The position numbers were made by a program, and so were the translations under genes. From Urechis unicinctus (lineage: Eukaryota; Annelida; Polychaeta; Xenopneusta; Urechidae), in NCBI GenBank assembly GCA_034190875.2, contig CM067358.1:57055613-57119612 (forward strand): a DNA stretch of 64,000 nucleotides, in the 5' to 3' direction. Positions 12,801 through 23,242 of the stretch are shown here, in pieces. Below the pieces are notes generated by a model, which worked only from the letters and a program-made list of their open reading frames with translations, was not told the DNA's origin and made no database searches. Numbering within the stretch: position 1 is the stretch's first letter; every line of letters begins with the position of its first letter.

Positions 12801-15800
12801 AGATTCTTCATGGACCAGTTGAGAACAACAGCGTGTCCACCACTGGGTCGAACCACAGCCTGAAGAGCAATACACAAGTCAATATCAAATGTGTTTGGCA
12901 TGGTAGAGTCAAACAAACTCAATCAAGTCTGTGTCAAAATCAGTACACAGTCAAGTCTATGTCAAAATCCAATCAAGTCTGTGTCAAAATCAGTACACGA
13001 TCAAGTCTGTGTCAAAATCAGTACACAATCAAGTCTGTGTCAAAATCAGTACACAATCAAGTCTGTGTCAAAATCAGTACACAATCAAGTCTGTGTCAAA
13101 ATCAGTACACAATCAAGTCTGTGTCAAAATCAGTACACAATCAAGTCTGTGTCAAAATCAGTACACAATCAAGTCTGTGTTAAAATCAGTACACAATCAA
13201 GTCTGTGTCAAAATCAGTACACAATCAAGTCTGTGTTAAAATCAGTACACAATCAAGTCTGTGTCAAAATCAGTACACAATCAAGTCTGTGTTAAAATCA
13301 GTACACAATCAAGTCTGTGTCAAAATCAGTACACAATCAAGTGTGTGTCAAAATTAGTAAACAATCAAGTCTGTGTCAAAATCAGTACACAATCAAGTCT
13401 GTGTCAAAATCAGTACACAATCAAGTCTGTGTCAAAATCAGTACACAATCAAGTCTGTGTCAAAATCAGTACACAATCAAGTCTGTGTCAAAATCAGTAC
13501 ACAATCAAGTCTGTGTCAAAATCAGTACACAATCAAGTCTGTGTCAAAATCAGTACACAATCAAGTCTGTGTCAAAATCAGTACACAATCAAGTCTGTGT
13601 TAAAATCGGTACACAATCAAGTCTGTGTCAAAACAATCAAGTCTGTGACAAAATCAGTACACAATCAAGTGTGTGTCAAAATTAGTAAACAATCAAGTCT
13701 GTGTCAAAATCAGTACACAGTCAAGTATGTGTCAAAATCAGTACACAATCAAGTCTGTGTCAAAATCAGTACACAATCAAGTCTGTGTCAAAATTAGTAA
13801 ACAATCAAGTATATGTCAAAATCAGTACACAATCAAGTCTGTGTCAAAATCAGTACACATCAAGTCTGTGTCAAAATCAGTACACAATCAAGTCTGTGTC
13901 AAAATCAGTACACAATCAAGTCTGTGTCAAAATTAGTAAACAATCAAGTATATGTCAAAATCAGTACACAATCAAGTCTGTGTCAAAATCAGTACACAAT
14001 CAAGTCTGTGTCAAAATCAGTCCACTATCAATTCACCATTAAATAAGACAAAATCATGGCAACGTCAAAACTAGTTCACACTCAAGTCAATATCTAAATC
14101 AATCCACAATCAAATCAGTTACAAAAGCATTCAGAACATATAAAACACATAGAGAATCAAGCCAGAAACAAAGGTGTACAGCATTAATTTGGTGTCAAAA
14201 GCATATAGCATGGGTATTTAAAGTGTACCAAATCAAATCAAAGGAATAGGATGAGGTTAACCTGGGACAGCTCTACTAATGATTCGATTGTACATAAATA
14301 CCATCTCATTCATTCCCTATCATATCACTGAAAGGGGCCATGTCATATCATAATCATCAAAATTACAGAATGAGTGACATTATTGATTAAATCAGGTGTG
14401 CTCTGAAATCATACAGGAGTGTAGTCACTTGTGAGGTTTTGTTGATAGGAACCAGGGGAGCATTGAAGGGGGAGCTGGGAAAAGATGTAGGTAGATAACG
14501 GGTGTATCAGTGAGATTAGGGGTGTATTAGGGGTATCAGTGGGATTCAGCAAGTAATTATTGATAACGTTAGTGGAGGTGTCACCTTAGGTGTTCCTGTT
14601 GTTCCTGAGGTGTAGAGTACGTAGACTGGGTCAGTGGCACTGACAGGCACACAGTCATGGGGCTCAGCTTCTGCCATGGCCTCCAAGTATTCATGGTCGC
14701 GCCCCCTGATGAGCGGTGCGGGCTTGAACTGAGCACACGCACACCAGGGCACTTTATATCACCTCATATGATAAAATTCTTTAAAGTGGCTTTGATAAAA
14801 TGTAAGCATCAACACATATGTTTATTACCAAAACAAAGCTTCTTGGGCCCTAGAAGCAATGTCATGTGAAGGTCAGTACACCTACCTCCTCCATGGAGGT
14901 CCTGTTGAAGATAACACAGTTGTCTACCTTGCAGTCGGACAGCTCCAAGGCCCCATCCAAAAGTGTCTTATAATCAATGATTCGACCAGGCTCAATGCCA
15001 CAATTAGCACTCACTACAACCTTTGGCTGTAACAGGAGACATATGATTATAACTAAAATGATTATTCATATTTTATCACACATATACAGTGTAGGAAGTA
15101 TTAAAAGGAAACTATTGTTAAAGGGATTACAGAAATCAAACAGACTGTGATACCTTAGCATGACTGATCCTAGTGGCGAGTTCTTTTGAAGCAAAACCCC
15201 CAAAGACAAGTGAGTGGAGTGCTCCAAGTCTAGCGGAGGCCAGCATAGCAATCACAGCCTGTGGGATCATGGGCATGTAGATGAGGACACGGTCTCCTTT
15301 ACCAACACCAAGCTTGGACAGCACGCCGGCAAACCGAGACACCTGTGCAATGGAGTCACAATAGCAGTTAGCATGAGGGCATAGGCAATTTGTCAATTGA
15401 AATCCTAAATGGGCCCCTTTCAGCATTTTCCAAAGTGTACAACTTATCTGCTGCAGTCAGTCGAGGCTGAAGAAACCCTCTCATTTACCATGACATGATG
15501 CAGTTTCTGGTATTGAAATGGAATGGTTACACTAGATTTCAAAGGAATATGAAGTCGAATGTCAAACAGTTTTCAGAATAATGGAGTTTTCTTCAGTAAA
15601 TCAAAATGTTACCATTTGGTTGCTGGGCAAACATAGTGAGGTCATATCTAGTGAGTATTTACTGATATGGTCCAATTCTATTGTACATGAGGCAAATATA
15701 GTATATTGCCTGATTAAATAATAGACTTATCTTGACCCTGCTGTTGCTTACCTCCACAACAGTATATCAAGAAAGTTTGAGCGCAGTTAGGTACCTGTAC

Positions 15801-17551
15801 TTGCAGTTCCCGATAGGTGATGGTTTTGATGGTTTTGGTGACAGGACTGTCGTAGATGAACGCAGGGTGAGTGCCATTGCCAGCATCCACATGGCGGTCG
15901 ACAGCATTGTAACATGTGTTTAACTCCCCTCCCACAAACCTGCATACATTGGACATCCTTGTCAGAGGGTCTTAAGCAAGTTCCACTGTGAGATTACAAA
16001 CTGATACATCATCTTAGGCAAATGAGACCATAAGACATAATCAGGAGACATTATGAGGTAACTGAGACATCAGCAGGAGGTAACTGATATATCATCAGGA
16101 AGTATATGAGGTATAATCAGGGGGTAACTGAGACATGAACAAGAGGTAACTGAGACATGATCAGGATATCATCAGGAGGTAACTGAGACATCATTAGGGG
16201 TAACTGACACATCATCAGGGGTAACAGAGACCTCACTAGGAGGTAGCTGAGACATCATTTTGAGGTAACTGAGACATCATCAGGAGGTAACTGAGACATC
16301 TTCAGGAGGTAACTGAGACATCATTTTGAGGTAGTTGAGACATCATTAGGAGGTAACAGACATCATAAGGGGTAACTGAGACATCAATAGGAGTATCTTA
16401 TTACTGTTACTGATCTGCAATATTATGAGATATGATATGTAACTAGTGGTAACTGAGACAATGTTAGGAATCAATTAATGCCATTAGGAGTTAAATGATA
16501 AACTATTCGGAGGTATTTGCAATCATTGAGAGGCAATCTAAAAATCATCAGTTAATAACAGGGCCATCATAAAGGGGTAACTTATACGTCATAAGACTAA
16601 AAGCACGACCAGGAGTGGGGAAGCTAGATTGGTATGCCCTGACGTTGACATGTATGTACCCAAGTCATTATCAACATGCCATCTCACTTCAATTACAAGT
16701 ATATACTGCGAAGATCGACTACGTTGATCAGTCACCTATAGTGGAAACCGGGCGCTAACTGGATAAATGGTTGTTATCTTATCTCACTTTCACCGGGTGA
16801 GCTTATAGAGAACACTGGATAAGTGAGTGGGTATATAGCAACCAAATTGTGAATGCAGTTTTGTTCGATAGAGCTTAGCCTCGCACCACGGTTATATAAA
16901 TATGTCAATAAGACGTCGTGCACGGCTAGATAGAACTAATCGCATCAATATATGTACAGATCTACTTCCACGTACCATCAGCACGTGTCTCCTGACTGCG
17001 CTGCCCCAGTGTATATCTGCCCCAGCTGTTTAACTGTAATGTATCACTAATCAGCGTATTCACGCAAACATGCTCTGCTGCTGATCAGCTGATGTCTGCT
17101 AAGCCACATATGTCCATGCTCCCAGCGAGTAACCTACATGGAGTCGTATAGTTTCCCCACCCATTACATCAACTCCCATTTCAGTCATCGGTAACCATAT
17201 ATGCCCCAACCCTAGCTTGTATCAGTACAAACACCGCCGACTGCAGCGCCACTCGTTTTCCGTTTGATTAAACGAGAAACGAAAAACGATTCGGTTTGGA
17301 GTTATACGTCTTTCGTTGTCGCACAAGAAAAACGGTTTACGGTTTAGCCCTTGTTTTTCGTTTTTGCTTCTTGGTTTTGATAAACGAAAAAAGAATAGAC
17401 GGTATATACATGGACCCTCCGCGCTATTTACGACTTTCGATCTCTCACATCCGCGCCTAAGGTGGCATCAGACCATAAAAACACCTGGGGCGAGTGCCTT
17501 GCCTACATCTTAGTAGTCTCTGATCTAAGTGACAAAGTCCGGTGTATCCCT

Positions 17552-17584
<33 letters not shown>

Positions 17585-20500
17585 GCACTTGGCTATCTAC
17601 CGGATAAGGGCAGGGTGTGCCGAGGGACCTCGAAAACCCGTACCCGTCGTGCAAAGTGAAGATGGCCAAAAGCATACCTCGTCGTACAAAGTATTATGCA
17701 AATGTATAACCCATCGTACGTCGTGGGCAGGATAAAAGTGTCGTAAAAATCTCAAAATCTGATCAGCTGATTTCTGATTTACATGCATTATCGCATGGCA
17801 CCCTACTCTCAGCCTATCAGAGCTCGAGAAACAGCTCGGCCTTTTACCATATCGCCTCATACGCGCAGTTGCTGACTGCCGGAGTTGGGAAGGTTCTGCA
17901 AGTCTCACACAACAAACTATCGAAGCATATTCTAATGAAATAAACAAACAAGTATAGACACAAAAGTATTAATCTAATCATCACTAAAACACAGGCAGCT
18001 GAGGCCGAATGGGGGATTAAGATCTACCTCTCATAACATAGGTTCACGCTAATTAACATTATTAGGAGACAGTGTCGTGCTTGTTTATCGCGTGTAGGTG
18101 CTATCGCAATATCGCATGGTCACGCGGATGATATGGGGAAAGACACTCGGACGCTCTGCGTCCTCGTGTTGTTTCCCCATATCACCCACGTGACCATGCG
18201 ATAACCAACACGTAACAACTTCGCGCGCTTGCACGGTCGAGCGTGTGATTCTCGGCGCGTCACACATGGACCATTCATTGCATTTGCATTGTCAAAAATC
18301 GGTGGGAAATCCCGTGAGAAAATCTCGACATACTGAAACAAAATATATTTCAAAGCCGCTGTCCAGATGGGAAGAGAAAAACATACCCCGTCGTACAAAA
18401 CGAAGCCCCCCCCCTAACCACCCCCCCCCCCCCACCCCGTCGTACAGATAGCAGCTGAAAAACATACCCCGTCGTATAAGTACGAGGCCCAACATAACCC
18501 GTCGTTCAAGTCGAGAGGCCGAAAAAACATACCCCGTCGCGCGGCACATGTATACTTCCTTTATACACATAAGTGCCCCCCCCCCCCCCCCCTCCCCCCC
18601 CCCCCGGGTGTGTTCGGGATCACACCCATCCAAACGGTTTACCGTAATATGGCATGAACGCATCCAGAATAACAAACACCACCTCGACTCGTAGTCGCAT
18701 CAAACGGGACATGGGACATTAGCAGCTCAAAAAGATCAACTAAGACATGACATGACATGTATCAAGGGACGCGTCAGTACTCCAATAACCTTATGCAGCA
18801 GTAGCAGTAAGTATCAAGCTTTACAGAACGTATATGCAGGACAATAAGTTCTTAGCTGAATCGAGCACGTGGCCTGTGAAGTAGGGTGGTTGTGGGTGTA
18901 GGCGACACAGCTCACAGAGAAACTGTTTGACATACATCCAACGAGTCACAAGGCTTATAGTACATAAATAACCGTCTCCATAAACAGCCGAGTGCATGAT
19001 TGGGACGAGTTAGGGTGGGTGGGGGGGGATGGGGGGGGGGGGATGTGACGTCACAGCGCTGACATTGGTCCCTCTGTAGCATTCTAGTCATGTCTGGGAG
19101 GTTATGTTTCAGCGACAACTCAGAAGACAAATATCAAACTTACATGGTTATTTCGAGGATCACCAGGGATATAACATTTGGATGATTCACCAGTGGGTAG
19201 GGGTCCGGGGTAGGGGTCACAACTGGAGGTTATCACCCAGCATTACGACTCTTCTACATCGCAAGTCGTCAGTAATGCACACTCGCCCCTCCATTCCATC
19301 ATGCATATGCCTTTATCATCTGATTAGAGAATAAGCGCTAGCGTCGTCGCCCAACATCAGCGCGAAGAACGGCATAACGAGCTTATATACGAGTAAACAT
19401 ATGAGATACAAGGTAATTGGGAACATTCAACAAGCATGTCTATAGGTAGTAGTCTATGGGAGACCCGGCAAGCGTATACGCCATGCAAGTTGTCAAGTTT
19501 TTGACTTAACTCTAAGCCCCATGAGTGCAATGCGTGACTGGTTAACCACCCACGTGTACGAGGAATATGTAATGGTTCACTCCCCTCGCAAATCTACTTC
19601 AGAAAGTCGACATACAACAAACTTTAAAAAGGGGAAATGGGTGAACTTCAGGCAGCTTTAATCGAGGCGTAAACATTCACTTTTAGGTGCAGTATTGGTC
19701 TCGTGTTGATCAGTGGCCTGGATCCTACAAAGCGGGAGTGTGGTCTCACAACAATATGAAGCATATGACAACTTCAGAGAGAAGTTTTGCGCGAACACAA
19801 AGAGACCTCCTCGTCAATAACCGACACTCGATACAGACTATAAACTGAAAGACGAAAGCTTCAAATGAATCGTCCAAAAGCTTAGATGGAATGCAAGATA
19901 GACGCAAGTACAGCAGGTCAGCTGATACATTCTGGAAACCTTTCGGCCTTTCGAAATACTACAAAATATCATTTGCATTATTTCGTAGGTCGGTTGGATT
20001 GGGATTGTCGAAACAGAAGAGGAAATCGCTGTCGAGTGAATTCTTGTCGCTGTCTACGTTGCGCACAACCTTTCTATTCAACACCGTCTACTTTACCCTA
20101 CCACAAAGAACACACAGGCTCAGAGCTCAGCTTCTTGAATATCAGTCAGCTGACTTAAAGTGGCGTATTAGGCGAAAATGCAATGACGTATTGAGCGTTG
20201 TACGATCTGTTTAAACGGGCATCGCTTAACGATCAAGGCGGAGCACCTGTACGCAGGTAAATGGCCTCGCTCAATCTAGGTCATAGGGTACGCAGTTAAC
20301 CAACCACCAGCACACACCTTCGGGGGAGTATACATTGGGTATACTATATAAGATATGGCCTGAACACATGCGGAGACATGCACAGCAACAACCAGAGGTT
20401 GCATATAACTCCATCAACTTCAATATGAATATCATTAGTCTTGCATATGCGTATTGCACACATCGGGCAACAATGGCGGAGAAAACGTAAAGGGTATATA

Positions 20501-22784
20501 CAATAAACACGGGTTGGCTATGTTGTATCGATCTAAAGTATTATACCGGATTCAAAATTTTAGAGTCGAAAATCGATTGGAGTGTTCAAGAACTTACAGA
20601 AATCCAATAAACAAATTCAATCATTAAAACGTCGGTTATAGAGTACAGATAGTAAAGCATATCCACGGCGATTCAAAAGCGATACATTCCCTTTTCTAAT
20701 TTCTGCGATAAACAAGAGGGGCCAAGATCATTCTAACATTCCCTTGGCCATTTCGTGCTGGAAGTAAGCCGCGTATATTACAACCAAATGGTGACTGTAC
20801 ACGGGTAACATCCAGGTGTTTAGTGCCGAGGAAGATAAGGATCTCGTCGATTCCGACGGGCCTGCATCTCGCCGTCTGAACAGGTAATGTGGACCGCGCG
20901 CGACCAGCGCATAAACATCGTTGATAAAATGATTGTTTATTGAAATGGACGAAGTCCCATGCACGAGTTTAAATCCCCAGTCGATAAGTCAGAAGATGTT
21001 TAGCTAAACAAATGTGTCTCATGATTAACAATAACCAACCACGACCATACTACTGCACGAGCATTGATTAACCAGAATGAAAGGCAGGGCTGGGATTCTC
21101 GATTTTCAGTGAATGCTCAACGTACTTCGCCCAAGCAATGTAATCTAACATGCATCGCTGATGGTAAGAAAACTGCTGCGCTTCGAAATGGCCATACATG
21201 TCAACAACAAAACACTCGGTATTCACCCATCTGTGGATTTGGCGACTTTAAGTGTGGTCAAGGTCGAGTGGATCACGTCACCAGGAACTTAAGTCGCTTG
21301 GATTAGACAATTAAGATCCTCCCATCAATCTTGTAGACAGTTGTAAAATCAATAAGATTTATGTACAACCTCTATATGCGATAAAGGGTGGTAGCACTAA
21401 AATGATCTAGCCCAGGCCGCCTAGCACTTAAACTAGGGACTAGCTCAGGAAAAGTAGCAATATAGGAATGACGGGAATTCTTGGGACATAAACTTGACAA
21501 TGTAGACGTATTATGAATCGGCACAGTTTATTATATCTGGCCAGTTACTCTCGCAACAACCAACCTGACATCGGTTTCTCGTGCAAATCGAAGTTAATTC
21601 AACATTGGAGCCAAGTTTTCCAAAACATTCTTTTTCGAAGGACGAATCAATTAAATTTATGATGAACTATTCCCGCCCAGAAACAAATGACCATGATGGG
21701 TCTGAGTAGGTGAGATGCCTGGTTCAAGTCAATAGCTTGTACTGACAGCAAGTGAGAGCGATACTATCAAGTTAACGGCGTTGAACGGTGAAGTCGATGC
21801 ATTCACTCGTTGGCATCGCTTTATGGTCATGGGCGAAAACCTGCGTAATACAAGTCAACATTTGCATCGAAAACAACAACCACACATGACAACGATGACA
21901 GTAGACTACGTAAATTATTTTTTTTTAACATATCTCGGCGAGTAGTGGTTCTGCGTCGGTACCCCATCCCGCTTGCCATCAACCAATCGCGTGCTACGAG
22001 GTTCTGTTGACCTCAAACAGCAAGGCTTTTCACCTCGCGCGACCTACGGCAAAGTACAAAGGTGTCACGTCGTCCCCAGGGCACTGAACGATAACGGTGT
22101 TATTTGTACGTCTACTCAGACGTCATGAAGGGCTATTAACGACAGCGAAACAGCTCGCTCCATGTGTCAACAAAATGCGAATATGATAGAAACAAATAAT
22201 ATGAAAAATGGGTGGGATTAAGGCATTGCATTTCATTACAGTACTGCACCAACATTTCTCCAGGGCTGATTAGGCTCGGAATCGGGAAAATCACATTGGC
22301 TTCTCTCGCGATTCCGAGCGCTGGAAGAATAGGGTGCATCTATAATGAACGTATACAGGTGAGAAGAAACACCACCCCCCCTTTTTTTTATTAATATGGA
22401 TACATAAAATGTTGAACGCGTATGTTAGATAGAATAAACAATTTCCTCTCACCATTTCGTAAAAGGAGATTGAGAATCATCCAAAACTTTATCCCATTTT
22501 TTGGTCCAAACAATATCTTCTGCCGCCTCCGCCCAAAAGTCCTCAGGGTTTTCTAAGCTTTTTCTAAGTGCTTCGTCGTAAAGACTTGGGTCAGCTGCAG
22601 TCCGTATTTTTCGGTCAAGAGCAGCTGAGCTGTCCCATCTCCTACAAATGACACTTTTCTGAGCACAGGCACCCAGCAAGCGCGGGTTCAATGCCGCCCA
22701 TCTGTGAGATAAACTCTTGAAAGAAGACGCTGGCGTCTCTTGCAACAGCTTAGCAGCCGATAAGGTAAATCTGTGCAGAGCCAT
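9821..22784 (-). CDS. ACSS3: mitochondrial short-chain acyl-CoA synthetase, ACSS3 type, 17 exons
   Basis: Activates propionate (and other short-chain acids) to the acyl-CoA via an acyl-AMP, in the mitochondrial matrix. Exons 5'->3' on the minus strand: 22784-22453, 15939-15795, 15342-15154, 15026-14886, 14728-14585, 12859-12779, 12662-12567, 12412-12302, 12131-12091, 11883-11780, 11295-11200, 11093-11030, 10908-10827, 10740-10618, 10448-10349, 10174-9999, 9904-9821. Phases agree throughout and give 702 aa (human ACSS3 is 686). Exon 1 encodes an Arg/Ser/Ala-rich leader lacking acidic residues at its start, fitting a mitochondrial presequence, then the ACAS_N region. The A3 motif [10 protein letters not shown] is at residues 308-317, followed by Ala where Gly is common. 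NWWQTETG (ATP-site region) follows; YMDENG and [10 protein letters not shown] mark the hinge and C-terminal domain. KTRSGK carries the catalytic Lys659. The intron between exons 14 and 15 starts with GC. Head-to-head with FKBP. Confidence 0.95.
11529..11748. repeat. 22-bp tandem repeat in an ACSS3 intron
   Basis: About ten copies of AGTATCATGACACATCTGAG plus two bases, differing by single substitutions (GAGAT/GAGAA, GACAC/GGCAC). It lies in the intron between the exons at 11883-11780 and 11295-11200. Confidence 0.95.
12914..14030. repeat. 28-bp minisatellite in ACSS3 intron 5
   Basis: About forty head-to-tail copies of a 28-bp unit (core TCAAGTCTGTGTCAAAATCA plus GTACACAA). Units with TGTTAAAATC recur at every second position around 13,178, 13,234 and 13,290, a 56-bp higher-order period. 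Units with ATTAGTAAACA recur at about 13,350, 13,680, 13,790 and 13,930. A few copies are shortened (12,965; 13,630; 13,858). The unit has no stop codon in any + frame, so long spurious ORFs cross it antisense to ACSS3. Confidence 0.97.
16025..16400. repeat. degenerate ~22-bp tandem repeat, ACSS3 intron 1
   Basis: Imperfect repeats of GGAGGTAACTGAGACATCAT with small indels, tailing off toward 16,560. No gene. Confidence 0.9.
16876..16928. mobile_element. 53-bp inverted-repeat micro-element, copy 1
   Basis: Begins TAGCCTCGCACCACG and ends CGTCGTGCACGGCTA, about 15-bp terminal inverted repeats with two mismatches around an AT-rich core. It is flanked by GATAGAGCT (16,867-16,875) and GATAGAACT (16,929-16,937), a 9-bp target duplication with one mismatch. 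A sister copy is at 40,062-40,120. There is no coding capacity. A 9-bp duplication is typical of Mutator-like elements, but the superfamily assignment is inference. Confidence 0.8.
17415..17740. repeat. G/C-tract repeat family, copy C with 32-bp poly-G
   Basis: 17,456-17,507 is the inverse of part of copy A. A run of 32 G (17,552-17,583) leads into GTGCACTTGGCTATC, GGGACCTCGAAAACCCGTAC and CATACCTCGTCGTACAAAG. Lies in ACSS3 intron 1. Confidence 0.8.
18110..18290. repeat. dispersed repeat with 32-bp hairpin arms
   Basis: Arms 18,110-18,141 and 18,172-18,203 are inverted repeats with two mismatches, around a 30-bp loop. The right part, from TGTGATTCTCGGCGCGTCAC, matches the copy at the left end of the window. 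Lies in ACSS3 intron 1. Confidence 0.85.
18340..18606 (+). repeat. G/C-tract repeat family, copy D
   Basis: At least four successive units of CCCCGTCGTACAA type (18,385-18,540) separated by GAAAAACATA, then GCGCGGCACATGTATAC, CCTTTATACACATAAGTG and a C tract (18,576-18,605). Confidence 0.8.
18607..22452. other. rest of ACSS3 intron 1, nothing recognised
   Basis: Mixed-composition intronic DNA with short poly-G runs near 19,020-19,040. The open frames at 19,886-20,214 and elsewhere lack splice context or family similarity. Confidence 0.5.
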
Positions 22785-23117
22785 GCTTCGAAAGCTTATT
22801 GCAAATCACTGCTGAAATATCGATTCCAACTTAGGTTTTCAATGATGGACACGACTTGTTATATACCAATAAACCCTGACACGTACGCCATGCAGTTGTT
22901 TATTGAGACTGCAACAAGCGACCTCCGTGCCCTGGTTAACCGTATTCAACACAAACACAGTTTAGAATGACAGTTCTTCTCGCTCAGGGGCACGACCTTT
23001 GACATTACCTATCTTTCGTGACCCGTTCCAGATTATATCTACATAGACCTTCACCTTCATCGGCGCGCTGTCAGAACGAGGTTGTCAAAGAGTTCTTTTT
23101 CAACACGTGAATTTGTA

Positions 23118-23135
23118 TTCGAGAATTTTCTCGAG
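23118..23135. promoter_or_regulatory. heat-shock element (HSF binding site)
   Basis: TTCGAGAATTTTCTCGAG reads as three perfect alternating pentamers (TTCnn, GAAnn, TTCnn) plus a partial fourth (GAG), the canonical HSF trimer site. It lies 108 bp upstream of the FKBP start and about 48 bp upstream of the TATA box. It fits a heat-inducible Hsp90 co-chaperone and could also act on ACSS3. Confidence 0.75.
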
Positions 23136-23182
23136 TATAATTTGCTATATTGGCCGTGCTCAATCATTTCGTTCCTTTGCAT

Positions 23183-23189
23183 TATAAAA
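23183..23189 (+). promoter_or_regulatory. TATA box of the FKBP gene
   Basis: TATAAAA 54 bp upstream of the FKBP start codon implies a transcription start near 23,213 and a short 5' UTR of about 30 nt. Confidence 0.6.
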
Positions 23190-23242
23190 CAACGGACCCA
23201 AAACGGTTGCTTGCAAACTTACTCTAATATATCACACTAAAA

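Larger units (their letters stand above)
22785..23242. promoter_or_regulatory. divergent ACSS3/FKBP promoter region
   Basis: Only 458 bp separate the ACSS3 start codon (minus) from the FKBP start codon (plus). On the FKBP side lie an E-box CACGTG (23,104-23,109), a heat-shock element (23,118-23,135), an inverted CCAAT box ATTGG (23,149-23,153) and TATAAAA (23,183-23,189). No TATA box is evident on the ACSS3 side. That one segment serves both genes is inferred from the spacing. Confidence 0.75.

Noticed and set aside
12833-14046. Long + strand ORFs over the 28-bp array, or a CRISPR-like array
   Set aside because: The unit lacks stop codons in all frames and the array is antisense intronic in ACSS3. 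The repeats are contiguous with no spacers, so it is not a CRISPR.
19886-20214. Overlapping 90- and 107-codon ORFs in ACSS3 intron 1
   Set aside because: Two frames are equally open, without similarity or context.
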